From: Microvirga rosea
Lineage (GTDB): Bacteria > Pseudomonadota > Alphaproteobacteria > Rhizobiales > Beijerinckiaceae
Direction of reading: 5' to 3'
Assembly (NCBI RefSeq): GCF_020595095.1
Contig: NZ_JAJDOP010000004.1
Span: 1-64,000 of the forward strand
DNA length: 64,000 nucleotides
This document shows, piece after piece, positions 27,191 to 35,895 of this stretch; position 1 is the first letter of the stretch, and each line of letters begins with the position of its first letter. Made by a program: the position numbers and the translations under genes. The notes below the pieces were generated by a model that saw only the letters and a list, made by a program, of their open reading frames with translations, did not search any database and was not told the origin of the DNA.

Positions 27191-27200
27191 CGAACGTTCG
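27191..27200. promoter_or_regulatory. 10-bp palindrome CGAACGTTCG upstream of the XRE gene
   Basis: A perfect palindrome, CGAACGTTCG, 28 bases before the ATG of the XRE-cupin regulator. XRE-type repressors often bind such symmetric sites near their own promoters, so autoregulation is possible. The site is short and in GC-rich DNA, so chance is not excluded. Confidence 0.35.
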
Positions 27201-27227
27201 ATCTTTCAGAACTGAGGACGGGTTTAG

Positions 27228-27845
27228 ATGGGCGTCGAAGGCAAGGAGCGTCACCGGGAGCTGGAAACCGGCGCACAGGTCATTTCCGGCCATTTGGGGA
27301 AGACGATCCAGCGGCTGCGCAAGGCGTACAACCTGTCTCTTTCGGAACTCGCCGAGCAATCCGGCGTGGCGAAATCCATCATCAGCCAGATCGAACGGAA
27401 CGAGACGAACCCGACGCTGGCCACGATCTGGCGCCTGAGTCAGGCTCTCGACGTCTCGATCGAGCGCGTTCTGGCCACCAGCGACGAAGAGCCGTTCATC
27501 GAGAAATCGACCCGCGCCGACACCCCGATCCTCGTGTCCGAGGACGGGAAGGTGCGCCTTGCGATCATCGGCTGGCTCAAGACCATCGAGTGGCTGCAAT
27601 GGTACGATGTGCAGGCCGAGCCCGGCGGCGTGCTCGACTCCGACGGTCACCAGCGCGGCTCGATCGAATGCCTTTCCGTAATCGACGGTGAATTCGAGGT
27701 TGAGGTCGGGGACGTGGTCCAGCGGGCGAAAGCGGGCGAAACCCTGCGCTATCGTTGCGACCGGCGTCACACGGTGCGAGCGGTCGGGAATACCCCCGCG
27801 CACGCCACGATGGTCTGCATCCTCAAGGCTGCCGTGATGGATTGA
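27228..27845 (+). CDS. XRE-family regulator with C-terminal cupin domain
   Basis: A 205-residue regulator. Residues about 20-80 form the XRE helix-turn-helix (IQRLRKAYNLSLSELAEQSGVAKSIISQIERNETNPTLATIWRLSQALDV), and about 130-200 a cupin (PGGVLDSDGHQRGSIECLSVIDGEFEVEVGD ... HTVRAVGN). This architecture is that of SutR/PuuR-like sensors, which bind a small ligand in the cupin. The ligand and targets are unknown; the EamA gene 137 bases upstream is the nearest candidate. Confidence 0.88.
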   Translation: MGVEGKERHRELETGAQVISGHLGKTIQRLRKAYNLSLSELAEQSGVAKSIISQIERNETNPTLATIWRLSQALDVSIERVLATSDEEPFIEKSTRADTPILVSEDGKVRLAIIGWLKTIEWLQWYDVQAEPGGVLDSDGHQRGSIECLSVIDGEFEVEVGDVVQRAKAGETLRYRCDRRHTVRAVGNTPAHATMVCILKAAVMD

Positions 27846-27878
27846 CCCGGCCAGGGTCGCATCACCCCCACCAAGCGC

Positions 27879-28826
27879 TCACTGCGGCTTCTTGTAACCC
27901 ACCTTCGGCGGCAGGGACAGGATGTACTCAGCCATGGCCCGGCGGTCGGCTTCCGGCAGCTGGGCCGTGTTGTGAACCACGGACGCCATCGGTCCGCTCA
28001 CCGTGTCGAAGGTCGGCGTCTCGCCGGTCGTGAGAAGCGTGACGACCTCTTCGGGGGACCATCCGCCGATGCCCGTCGGGCCGGGCGTGATGTTGGGGAC
28101 GATGCCCCTGCCCTCCGGATCGGGCCCACCGGCGAAGCGCCGCTCGGGAATGATGGCGCCCATCATGTTCCGCTCACTGTGGCATTCGGCGCAATGTCCG
28201 AGGCCCTCGACGAGATAGGCGCCCCGGTTCCATTCAACGGATCGGTCAGGGTCAGGCATGAAGACGTGCCCGTCGAGAAAAGCCAGCTTCCAAAGGCCGA
28301 CACCGCGGCGGATATTGAAGGGAAACGGCAGGTCATGGGGAGACGCTTTGCCTTCGATGGCAGGCAGGGTTTGGAGAAACGCGAACAGATCTCCCAGATC
28401 GGCCGCCGTCATCCGCTGATAGGACGTGTAGGGAAAAGCCGGATAATAGTGCTGCCCGTCCGGCGACACACCTTCATGCATGGCGCGGACGAAATCGGCC
28501 TGGCTCCAGCTGCCGATGCCATCGCGCTTGTGCGGCGAGATATTCGGGACATGGAAGGTGCCGAAAGGCGACTTGAGGGCATAGCCGCCGCCAAGACGCA
28601 TCTTGTCGTCCTGCCCAGGAGTGGCGTGGCAGGATGAACATCCTCCGGCGAAAAAGACGATACGGCCCTTCTCCGGGTCGGACTTTCGGGCAACTTCCGC
28701 CGACGCGTCCGAACCTGTCGCCAGCTCGCCGTGCACAACCTGCCATGCGGTCGGTGATGTGAGAGCCATGAATGCGACAAGCCCAAGCAGCAGGAGACCA
28801 AACAGCACGGCAAGCGCTTTGCGCAT
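27879..28826 (-). CDS. membrane-anchored dihaem cytochrome c
   Basis: Start chosen at the ATG at 28826, nine bases after a GGAGGG site (an ATG six bases earlier would be only three bases from it). The 315-residue product has an N-terminal TM/signal segment (LAVLFGLLLLGLVAFMALT) and two cytochrome c domains: haem sites CSSCH (C63, C66, H67) and CAECH near residue 205, each with a distal Met region (LGGGYALKSPFG...HVPNIS, IVPNIT). The fold is that of dihaem electron carriers of alcohol or aldehyde dehydrogenases. The partner oxidoreductase is not nearby. Confidence 0.88.
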   Translation of the reverse strand: MRKALAVLFGLLLLGLVAFMALTSPTAWQVVHGELATGSDASAEVARKSDPEKGRIVFFAGGCSSCHATPGQDDKMRLGGGYALKSPFGTFHVPNISPHKRDGIGSWSQADFVRAMHEGVSPDGQHYYPAFPYTSYQRMTAADLGDLFAFLQTLPAIEGKASPHDLPFPFNIRRGVGLWKLAFLDGHVFMPDPDRSVEWNRGAYLVEGLGHCAECHSERNMMGAIIPERRFAGGPDPEGRGIVPNITPGPTGIGGWSPEEVVTLLTTGETPTFDTVSGPMASVVHNTAQLPEADRRAMAEYILSLPPKVGYKKPQ

Positions 28827-28842
28827 TCTCATCCACCCTCCG

Positions 28843-28871
28843 AAAAAACGGGCGGCCCGAACCGCCGCCCG
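28843..28871 (-). terminator. terminator between the cytochrome c' and dihaem cytochrome c genes
   Basis: Read on the minus strand: an 8-bp stem CGGGCGGC / GCCGCCCG with a 7-base loop and a run of six T. It ends two bases before the GGAGGG of the downstream dihaem cytochrome gene. This should strongly reduce read-through, so the downstream gene would need another promoter or be expressed at lower level. Confidence 0.85.
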
Positions 28872-28920
28872 CATTGTTCAGCTTAAATGTCTCCGTCCGC
28901 AAGGCAGACGGGGCGCGGTC

Positions 28921-29355
28921 CTAGCCGACCGGCTGGCGGAACGTCTTGTGGCAGGTGCCGCAGTTCTGAAGCACCTTCGGCATCTCCGCCTTGAAGGTGG
29001 CCTCGTCCTTGATGGTGGTGAGAGCCGTCTGCGAGTCCTGGTCGAACTTGGCGAAAAGCGCATCGAACTCGCTCTTCTTCTCCCAGACCGCCGGCGTGGC
29101 CTTGGTATTGCCGTCCTTGGAATTGGCCGGGAACAGGTCCGGCTCACCCTTGGCGCTGCGGGAGAAGGTTTGCAGGGCAGCCTGGACTTTGGCCAGATCG
29201 AAAGGCGCCTGGTCCTTCAGCATGGCGCCGATCCCGCGCGAGTGCTCGCCATTGTCCTTCATCAGCTTCTGCCGCTGCGCAATGACATCCGTCTGCGCAA
29301 GCGCCGCCGTCACCCCAAGCGCCAGGATGCTGGCCGCGATAAAACTACGCTTCAT
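28921..29355 (-). CDS. cytochrome c' (c556-type)
   Basis: A 144-residue periplasmic protein with a signal peptide (MKRSFIAASILALGVTAALAQ) and the haem-binding CGTCH at 132-136 near the C-terminus, the position typical of cytochrome c'/c556 four-helix proteins. The core is helical. AGAGGG lies eight bases before the ATG. Cytochromes c' carry or scavenge small gases; the function here is not shown. It is upstream of the dihaem cytochrome c gene but separated by a terminator. Confidence 0.88.
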   Translation of the reverse strand: MKRSFIAASILALGVTAALAQTDVIAQRQKLMKDNGEHSRGIGAMLKDQAPFDLAKVQAALQTFSRSAKGEPDLFPANSKDGNTKATPAVWEKKSEFDALFAKFDQDSQTALTTIKDEATFKAEMPKVLQNCGTCHKTFRQPVG

Positions 29356-29491
29356 ATGGAATTCCCTCTTGAGCCCGTGAACCGGTTCTTATGATTCCTC
29401 ACCGGCCATGCGGCATTAGCGCATGGTCGGCGCCTGTCGGGCAACCGGGCGCAACAACACAACTCTGTGAGGAACAGCGAACCCGTTCGCC

Positions 29492-29809
29492 CTATTCGAC
29501 AGGTTCTCCGGCGGTGATCCAGTCCTTGAATCCGCCTTTATAATGCTCCCGGAGATCCCGTCCCGCCGCCTGGGCGAACTCGATCGCCCGCAGGGACCGC
29601 ACACCCGCCGCGCAGGAAAAAACGATTCTCTTGTCCGCAGGCAGGGACTCGGCGTCGAAGGTGGAGAGCGGATGAGACACCGCGCCCGGAATGTGCCCGG
29701 CCGCGAATTCCTGCGGCTCCCTCACATCCACAAGGAGGATGGAGCCGTCGCTCAATCCCTTCTTGATGTCATCCCGGTTCAAATCGATGACCGGCACCGG
29801 ACCATTCAT
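29492..29809 (-). CDS. rhodanese-domain protein
   Basis: Start MNGPVPVIDLN at 29809, with GGAGG seven bases upstream; the longer in-frame start 30 bases earlier is not needed. The 105-residue single domain has LLVDVREPQEFAAGHIPGAVSHPL and the active-site loop CAAGVR with catalytic Cys66. Single-domain rhodaneses transfer sulfane sulfur; the acceptor is unknown. It is a stand-alone gene. Confidence 0.88.
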   Translation of the reverse strand: MNGPVPVIDLNRDDIKKGLSDGSILLVDVREPQEFAAGHIPGAVSHPLSTFDAESLPADKRIVFSCAAGVRSLRAIEFAQAAGRDLREHYKGGFKDWITAGEPVE

Positions 29810-29872
29810 GCATAAGCCTCCGTGCTGCTGCCCGATCATACCGGCATCGCACGGAGGCAGGCAATCCGCCCG

Positions 29873-30319
29873 TCAGGCCAGGTCCGGAATGCGCAGAACC
29901 CAGCCCGGCTGGATCATGTCGGGGTCCTTCACGGGCGGCGAATTGGCCTTGACGATCTCCGTGTACTTGGCTCCCTTCCCCTTGCCGTAGTGCTTCTCGG
30001 CGATGGCCCAGAGGGTGTCGCCCTTCTGGACCGTGTACATGGTCGACTGCTTCGCCGGCTGCTGGACCTGAAGTTCGGACGTGTCGACTTCGGCCACCCC
30101 ATAGGTGTTGCCGAGGGACAGGATGATCTTTTCGGCCTCTTCCTGGCTGACGGCCTGTCCCGAGACCTTCACCTTGTCGCCTTGAACGTCGATGCCGAGC
30201 TTGTCGGCGTCGAAGCCATGGCCCTGCACCTCCTTCTTGAGAGCCTCGGTCGTCGCCGCCTGGGCACTTCCGCCGAACAGCTTGGCGCCCGCCTCCTTGA
30301 TGAATTTGAATAGACCCAT
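29873..30319 (-). CDS. BON-LysM protein, Kbp/YgaU-like
   Basis: A 148-residue protein: an N-terminal helix (GLFKFIKEAGAKLFGG), a BON domain (about 25-90) and a C-terminal LysM domain (TVQKGDTLWAIAEKHYG ... IQPGWVLRIP). The same order and length are found in the E. coli potassium-binding protein Kbp (YgaU), which is stress induced. The GGAGGA site is strong. A possible EcfG-type promoter sits 49 bases upstream. It has no signal peptide, as for Kbp. Confidence 0.88.
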   Translation of the reverse strand: MGLFKFIKEAGAKLFGGSAQAATTEALKKEVQGHGFDADKLGIDVQGDKVKVSGQAVSQEEAEKIILSLGNTYGVAEVDTSELQVQQPAKQSTMYTVQKGDTLWAIAEKHYGKGKGAKYTEIVKANSPPVKDPDMIQPGWVLRIPDLA

Positions 30320-30367
30320 GACACATCTCCTCCGCTGGTCGGCGTCGTCGCGCCGCCCCGGTTGAAA

Positions 30368-30392
30368 GACGCCGAAGCCCGCTTACGGTTCC
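30368..30392 (-). promoter_or_regulatory. possible EcfG-type (general stress) promoter for the LysM gene
   Basis: On the minus strand, GGAAC (30392-30388) and CGTC (30371-30368) are 16 bases apart; the EcfG consensus is GGAAC-N16/17-CGTT. The -10 box has one mismatch. It lies immediately after the stop of puuE-uraD and about 50 bases before the ATG of the Kbp-like gene, whose E. coli relative is stress induced. Confidence 0.35.
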
Positions 30393-30394
30393 GC

Positions 30395-31837
30395 TTAGGC
30401 CAGGGACGAGAACACATCGGCCAGGGACGGAAGCCGATCCTTCAGGCGCAGGAGCGCGATCCGCTCGATCTCGACGACCGCGGTGTCGAACTCCCGGTCC
30501 GCGTCATGATCGAGCCTTTCCTCGAAGGCTGCCAGGATCTCTTCCTTGGAGCGCCCCTTGACCGCCATGATGAACGGGAAGCCGAACATCTGCCTGTAAC
30601 GGTCGTTCAGGGCCAGAAAGCGGTTCCGCTCCTCCTCGGTGAGGCTGTCGAGCCCCGCGGAGGCCTGCTCGCCGCGGGAATCCGAGGTCAGGTCGGCGAG
30701 CTTCAACCGCCCGGCGAGGTCGGGATGGGAGCGGATCAAGGCGAGCTTCTGCTCGCGGCTCGCCTGCGACAACACGTGAACCATCGTCGCGTGCAGCCCC
30801 TCCGCCGTATCCTGCGCAGGGGAAAATCCTTCGTCATAGGCCCGCTCGGCAATCCACGGGGAGTGCTCGAACACATCCCCGAAGAGCTGCACGAACATGG
30901 CCTTGGTCATGGTGCTGGGCCTGACATCCGCCGGCCGATGGTGGCGGATCCAATGCCGGGCGATGTCGACGCGCCGGGCAACCCAGACATCGTCATGGGA
31001 GAGAACATAATCGAGAAAGCGCTCCAGTGCCGCTGCTCGCCCCGGCCTGCCGGCAAGACGGCAATGAAGCCCGACGGACATCATCTTGGGCGCGGTTTCC
31101 CCTTCGGCATAAAGGGTATCGAACGTGTCCTTCAGGTAGGTGAAGAATTGATCACCGGAATTGAATCCCTGCGGGGTGGCGAAGCGCATGTCGTTGGCGT
31201 CGAGCGTGTAGGGCACGATCAGCAGCGGCCCTTTCGTCCCTTGTTCCCAATAGGGAAGATCGTCGGCATAGGAGTCCGCGCTGTAGAGGAAGCCGCCTTC
31301 TTCCGCCACGAGGCGGTTGGTATGCTCCGAAGTGCGTCCCGTGTACCAGCCGAGCGGTCGTTCGCCCGCGGCCTGCGTATGAATGCGGATGGCCTCGCGC
31401 ATGTGGGCCCGCTCCTCGTCCGAGGAAAAATCCCGATAGTCGATCCACTTCAGGCCGTGACTGGCGATTTCCCAATCGGCCTCCTTCATGGCGGCGACGG
31501 CCTCCGGATTGCGCATCAGCGCAGTGGCGACCCCATAAACGGTCACCGGCAGGCCGCGCTCGGTGAAAAGGCGCCAAAGACGCCAGAAACCGGCCCGCGA
31601 GCCGTACTCGTAGATCGACTCCATGCTCATGTGCCGCTGTCCGGGCCAAGGCGCGGCGCCGACGATCTCGGACAGAAACGCCTCCGACGCCCTATCGCCA
31701 TGGAGGATGTTGTTCTCCCCGCCCTCTTCATAGTTGACGACGAACTGAACGGCGATCCGCGCGCCGTTCGGCCAGCGGGGGTTCGGCGGATTTCGGCCAT
31801 AGCCGACAAGGTCGCGGGGATAGGACGTCTCGGCCAT
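30395..31837 (-). CDS. puuE-uraD: allantoinase PuuE - OHCU decarboxylase (UraD) fusion
   Basis: A 480-residue two-domain enzyme. Residues about 1-305 are the metal-independent, polysaccharide-deacetylase-fold allantoinase PuuE (YPRDLVGYGRNPP, WPNGARIAVQFVVNYEEG, EIASHGLKWIDY). Residues about 315-480 are UraD (MTKAMFVQLFGDVFEHSPWIAERA with the catalytic His; HPDLAG). UraD converts OHCU to (S)-allantoin and PuuE hydrolyses allantoin to allantoate, so the fusion joins two successive steps. It follows uraH by two bases. An internal Met at the domain border could allow separate UraD synthesis, but no ribosome site is evident. Confidence 0.92.
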   Translation of the reverse strand: MAETSYPRDLVGYGRNPPNPRWPNGARIAVQFVVNYEEGGENNILHGDRASEAFLSEIVGAAPWPGQRHMSMESIYEYGSRAGFWRLWRLFTERGLPVTVYGVATALMRNPEAVAAMKEADWEIASHGLKWIDYRDFSSDEERAHMREAIRIHTQAAGERPLGWYTGRTSEHTNRLVAEEGGFLYSADSYADDLPYWEQGTKGPLLIVPYTLDANDMRFATPQGFNSGDQFFTYLKDTFDTLYAEGETAPKMMSVGLHCRLAGRPGRAAALERFLDYVLSHDDVWVARRVDIARHWIRHHRPADVRPSTMTKAMFVQLFGDVFEHSPWIAERAYDEGFSPAQDTAEGLHATMVHVLSQASREQKLALIRSHPDLAGRLKLADLTSDSRGEQASAGLDSLTEEERNRFLALNDRYRQMFGFPFIMAVKGRSKEEILAAFEERLDHDADREFDTAVVEIERIALLRLKDRLPSLADVFSSLA

Positions 31838-31839
31838 GG

Positions 31840-32193
31840 TCAGCTGCCTCGGTAGGTGGAATAGCTCCAGGGCGAAACCAGGAGCGGCACATGGTAGTGG
31901 CCATCCGGCTCGGCAATCGCGAAGCGGATGGGAACGACATCGAGAAAGGGCGGATCGGCGGTTGCGGTCGCGAGAGCGCGGAAATACGGCCCCACGTGGA
32001 ACACCAGCTCATAGGTGCCGATCCGGAAGGATTCGCCGAGGAGCAGGGGCTGATCGGTGCGGCCATCCGCATTGGTCAGCGTCCGCGCGACCGGATGGCG
32101 CGCGTCGCCTTCCAGCAAAAAGAGTTCCAAGGCGACGCCGCGCGCCGGGCGGCCGTTGGCGGTGTCGAGGACGTGGGTGGACAATCGTCCCAT
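31840..32193 (-). CDS. uraH: 5-hydroxyisourate hydrolase (transthyretin-like)
   Basis: Start MGRLSTHVLDTANGRPARG at 32193 gives 117 residues, the usual size. Signature elements are THVLD (His in the active site), the conserved Arg of GRTDQP, HYHVPLLVSP and the C-terminal tetrapeptide YRGS, which separates HIUases from transthyretins. It hydrolyses 5-hydroxyisourate to OHCU, the substrate of the next gene's UraD domain. First gene of a minus-strand operon divergent from puuD. Confidence 0.93.
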   Translation of the reverse strand: MGRLSTHVLDTANGRPARGVALELFLLEGDARHPVARTLTNADGRTDQPLLLGESFRIGTYELVFHVGPYFRALATATADPPFLDVVPIRFAIAEPDGHYHVPLLVSPWSYSTYRGS

Positions 32194-32395
32194 GAGAAGA
32201 CCTTTTGACGAGGGCCGCGCCTGCGGCATCGGTGAATTGTCGGGCCCCGGGTGTCGGCGTCAAGCGCGAGGAACGGCGGACGCCTGCAGGTGCAGCGCCC
32301 CGCGCCCTCTTCCTGTTGAAAAAGCGGCCGGGCGGGCCTTTCGCAAATCCGGCCGCCGCCCTAGGCTACGGCCCGTGTCAGTATGAAGGGGCCGC

Positions 32396-33622
32396 ATGAT
32401 CGACCCGCAGATCTCCGAATGGATCAGCCAGCTTCTCCGCTGGGTCCACGTCATCACGGCCATCGCCTGGATCGGCTCGTCCTTCTACTTCATCCATCTG
32501 GATCTCAGCCTGAAGAAGCGCGACGGTCTGGCGCCCGGAGTCGGCGGCGAGGCATGGCAAGTCCATGGCGGCGGCTTCTACAACATGCGCAAGTATCTGG
32601 TCGCGCCGCCGGAGATGCCGAAGGAACTGACCTGGTTCAAATGGGAAAGCTATTCCACCTGGATCACCGGCTTTTTTCTGCTCGTCTGGGTCTATTACCT
32701 GCACGCGGATCTCTACACCGTGGATCCGGCCGTGCGGGCTCTTGCTTCCTGGCAGGTGCCTCTCATCGGCATCGGCGGCATCGCCTTGAGCTGGCTCGTC
32801 TATGAAGGCCTGTGCCGCTCGCCGCTCGGCCGAAACGACGTGGCGCTGGGATGTTTCCTCTTCCTCTACATCCTTGTCGCCGCGTTCGTGTTCAGACACC
32901 TTTTCAGCGGACGGGCGGCGTTTCTGCACACCGGTGCAATGATCGCGACATGGATGTCGGCGAGCGTCTTTTTCGTGATCATCCCCAACCAGAGAAAAGT
33001 CGTTGCCGATCTCCTGGCCGGGCGTTCGCCGGATCCCGCCCTCGGCAAACAGGCGAAGCAGCGCTCGACGCACAACAACTACCTGACGCTGCCCGTTCTG
33101 TTCCTGATGCTGTCGAACCACTATCCTCTCGCCTGGTCTTCGCGATATGCGGTCGGCATCGTCGGCTGCATCCTGATCGCCGGGGCGATCGTGCGCCACT
33201 TCTTCAATTCCCAGCATGCCGGCAAAGGGTCGCCCTGGTGGACCTGGGCCGTCGCCGCGGCCGCGATCGTTGTGGCGATCTGGCTCTCGATCATCGGCAA
33301 GCCCGGGAACGAGAACACGGCGGACATTCAGAACGGGGCGACTTCCGCGACCCTCGCCGCCGCCTTCGACGACGCCGTTCTGGCCGTTCAATCACGCTGT
33401 TCCATGTGCCATGCGGCGGAGCCCGCCTGGGACGGTATTTCCATCGCCCCGAAGGGCGTTCGCCTCGACACGCCGGAGAACATCCTGCGCCACGCCGATC
33501 TGATCCGCGTCCAGGCCGTGCTGACTCACGCCATGCCCCCGAACAACATCACGGAGATGACCCTCGAGGAGCGCAAGGTCGTGGCCACGTGGCTCGCGCA
33601 GAAGGACGCCGCCGTCCGTTAG
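32396..33622 (+). CDS. puuD: membrane urate hydroxylase with cytochrome c domain
   Basis: A 408-residue inner-membrane protein: about eight TM segments in the first 300 residues (LLRWVHVITAIAWIGSSFYFIHLD is the family start), then a periplasmic cytochrome c domain with CSMCH (C335, C338, H339) and MPPNN as the distal Met. This is the PuuD urate oxidase that passes electrons to the respiratory chain rather than to oxygen directly. AAGGGG precedes the ATG. The divergent partner genes uraH and puuE-uraD complete the path from urate to allantoate. Confidence 0.92.
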   Translation: MIDPQISEWISQLLRWVHVITAIAWIGSSFYFIHLDLSLKKRDGLAPGVGGEAWQVHGGGFYNMRKYLVAPPEMPKELTWFKWESYSTWITGFFLLVWVYYLHADLYTVDPAVRALASWQVPLIGIGGIALSWLVYEGLCRSPLGRNDVALGCFLFLYILVAAFVFRHLFSGRAAFLHTGAMIATWMSASVFFVIIPNQRKVVADLLAGRSPDPALGKQAKQRSTHNNYLTLPVLFLMLSNHYPLAWSSRYAVGIVGCILIAGAIVRHFFNSQHAGKGSPWWTWAVAAAAIVVAIWLSIIGKPGNENTADIQNGATSATLAAAFDDAVLAVQSRCSMCHAAEPAWDGISIAPKGVRLDTPENILRHADLIRVQAVLTHAMPPNNITEMTLEERKVVATWLAQKDAAVR

Positions 33623-33707
33623 GCGCGTCCGCACGACATCACGCCCGGGGCACCACCCTCGCCTTTGGGAAATGCTGTTCTATAACCTTCCAAAAATAGG
33701 AGAGGAC

Positions 33708-34142
33708 GTGACCGAACTGACCCTCGAAATCGCGCAGTCCATCGTATCGGCCGCGCTCAAGACCGCCAGGGCGAAATCTTTCAAGCCTTTAGCCATTGTG
33801 GTGTATGATGAAAGAGGAGCCCTGAAGGCCCTTGCCTCCGAGGATGGGACAAGCCTCAAGCGCGCGGAGATCGCCATGGGCAAGGCCTACGGCGCTTTGG
33901 CCATGGGCGTAGGATCCAGGGCGCTGCACAAGATGGCGACGGACAGGCCCTATTTCGTGGCGGCCGCAAGTCACGTGGTGGGCGGCCAGCTCGTTCCGGT
34001 CCCCGGCGGGGTCTTGATCAAGGATTCCCAGGGGCGGGTCCTGGGAGCCGTCGGAGTGTCGGGAGACACGTCCGACAATGACGAAATTGCCGCCGCCGCA
34101 GGCATCGAGGCGACGGGCCTGACGTTCGACGCCGGGGCTTGA
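33708..34142 (+). CDS. GlcG/HbpS-family protein
   Basis: Start taken as the GTG at 33708, five bases after AGGAG; an ATG 36 bases earlier is an alternative. The 144-residue product has the family pattern LTLEIAQSIVSAALKTAR...PLAIVVYDERG, KRAEIAMGKAYGAL and GGVLIKDSQGRVLGAVGVSGDTSDNDE. GlcG/HbpS proteins bind haem or small ligands and often sit beside oxidases or dehydrogenases of purine and glycolate pathways, as here next to puuD. No catalytic activity is established. Confidence 0.82.
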   Translation: MTELTLEIAQSIVSAALKTARAKSFKPLAIVVYDERGALKALASEDGTSLKRAEIAMGKAYGALAMGVGSRALHKMATDRPYFVAAASHVVGGQLVPVPGGVLIKDSQGRVLGAVGVSGDTSDNDEIAAAAGIEATGLTFDAGA

Positions 34143-34301
34143 GGGCCTTAATCCTCCTCTAAGCCATTGTCCGGATTGAATATTTTTTTGCCTCTGGACA
34201 GAAATGGTTGATTGAACAACAAATGAGTCAAGGTCACTGTCCTAATTGACCGTGATCGAAGCCTTCAAAAACCCTGGAAACACCAGAAAGGGAACGCGTT
34301 C

Positions 34302-35885
34302 ATGTTATGGATCAAACAAGCGGCGCTCGCCGCCGTTGCCACAGCCGCCCTGTTGGGACCGGCCTCCGCGGAAGTCGTCTACAACCGCGCCAATTCCGGC
34401 GAGCCGGAAACGCTCGACACGCACAAGACCTCCACCGTCCAGGAATCCCACATCCTGCGCGACATGCTGGAAGGCCTCGTGACCTACAGCGCCGAGGGCA
34501 AGGCCATTCCCGGTCAGGCAGCCAAATGGGAAGTCGGTGACGACGGCAAGACCTACCGCTTCACCCTGCGCGACGGCCTCAAGTGGTCGAACGGCGATCC
34601 GGTGAAGGCTGCGGACTTCGTGTATTCCTACCGCCGCATCATGAATCCGGAAACGGGCGCGAAATACGCGAACATTCTTTATCCGATCCTGAACGCCGAG
34701 AAGATCAACAAGGGTCAGGCGAAGATCGAGGAACTCGGCGTCAAGGCGATCGACGACAAGACGCTGGAAATCAGGCTCGAGCAGCCGACCCCCTATTTCA
34801 TCGAGCTTCTGACGCACCAGACGAGCCTTCCGGTTCATCAGGCGTCGGTGGAGAAGTTCGGCAAGGACTTCGTGAAGCCCGGCAACATGGTGACGAACGG
34901 CGCCTACAAGCTCGCCGAGTTCGTCCCGAATTCGCACATCAAACTCGTCAAGAACGAGAACTACTACGACGCCAAGAACGTCAAGATCGACACCGTGATG
35001 TTCTATCCGACGCCCGACTTCGCCGCGATGGTGCGTCGCTACGAGGCCGGCGAGCTCGACACGACCGACGACGTGCCGGCCGACCAGATGAAGTCGCTCA
35101 AGGAGCGCTTCAAGGATCAGGTGAGGCTCGGGCCGTATCTCGGGACGTGGTTCCTGGTGGTGAATACGTCGAAGGCGCCGTTCAACGACGTGCGCGTCCG
35201 CCAGGCCCTTTCCATGATGGTCGACCGTGAATTCGTGGCCGAGCAGATCTGGGGCCAGACCATGCAGCCGGGCTATTCGTTCATGCCTCCGGGCGTGGGC
35301 AACTACGGCGAGCCGGCCTACATGGACTACAAGGACATGTCGCCGATCGACCGCGAGGAGAAGGCCAAGGCGCTCCTCAAGGAAGCGGGATTCGGTCCCG
35401 GCAAGCCGCTGAAGGTGGAAATCCGCTACAACACCACCGACAACAACCGGAATACGGTTGTGGCCATCGCCGAGCAGTTCAAGCCGGCCGGCATCGAAAC
35501 GTCCTTCATCAACACCGATGGCAAGACGCACTTCGCCCACCTGCGTGACGGCGGCGATTTCGACCTTGCCCGCTACGGCTGGATTGCGGACTATTCGGAC
35601 CCGAACAACTTCCTGTTCCTGCTCAAGAGCGACAACAAGGGCTTCAACTACGGAAAGTACAACAATCCGGAGTTCGACAAGCTTCTCGAGCAGGCCGCCG
35701 CCGAGATGGATCTCACCAAGCGCGCGGAAATCTTCAAGAAGGCCGAGGCCATCTTGATGAAGGATATGCCGTGGATCCCGATCATGTACTACGGCAAGAG
35801 CAACCTGATTTCGCCCAAGATTCATGGGTTTGTGCAGAACACGCGCGGCGTCTATCCGTCGCGCTTCCTGTCCAAGGATCAATAA
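34302..35885 (+). CDS. peptide ABC transporter substrate-binding protein (OppA-like)
   Basis: A 527-residue periplasmic solute-binding protein of family 5, with signal peptide MLWIKQAALAAVATAALLGPASA and the mature start EVVYNRANSGEPETLDTHKTSTVQESHILRDM. Its core motif RDGLKWSNGDPVKAADFVYSYRR is diagnostic of OppA/MppA. Binds oligopeptides or murein peptides; the exact ligand is unknown. A strong AAGGGAA site precedes the ATG. An AT-rich stretch (34180-34230) in the 159-base upstream region is the likely promoter. A hairpin with T run follows, separating it from the permease genes. Confidence 0.9.
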   Translation: MLWIKQAALAAVATAALLGPASAEVVYNRANSGEPETLDTHKTSTVQESHILRDMLEGLVTYSAEGKAIPGQAAKWEVGDDGKTYRFTLRDGLKWSNGDPVKAADFVYSYRRIMNPETGAKYANILYPILNAEKINKGQAKIEELGVKAIDDKTLEIRLEQPTPYFIELLTHQTSLPVHQASVEKFGKDFVKPGNMVTNGAYKLAEFVPNSHIKLVKNENYYDAKNVKIDTVMFYPTPDFAAMVRRYEAGELDTTDDVPADQMKSLKERFKDQVRLGPYLGTWFLVVNTSKAPFNDVRVRQALSMMVDREFVAEQIWGQTMQPGYSFMPPGVGNYGEPAYMDYKDMSPIDREEKAKALLKEAGFGPGKPLKVEIRYNTTDNNRNTVVAIAEQFKPAGIETSFINTDGKTHFAHLRDGGDFDLARYGWIADYSDPNNFLFLLKSDNKGFNYGKYNNPEFDKLLEQAAAEMDLTKRAEIFKKAEAILMKDMPWIPIMYYGKSNLISPKIHGFVQNTRGVYPSRFLSKDQ

Positions 35886-35895
35886 TTAAGGCGAG

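Noticed and set aside
30362-31855. 497-codon plus-strand frame opposite puuE-uraD
   Set aside because: The minus strand encodes a full PuuE-UraD with conserved catalytic segments; the plus frame shows no family.
34143-34301. TGTCC...GGACA inverted repeat in the Opp promoter region
   Set aside because: Arms of five bases separated by over 120 bases would be expected by chance; only the AT-rich promoter character is noted.
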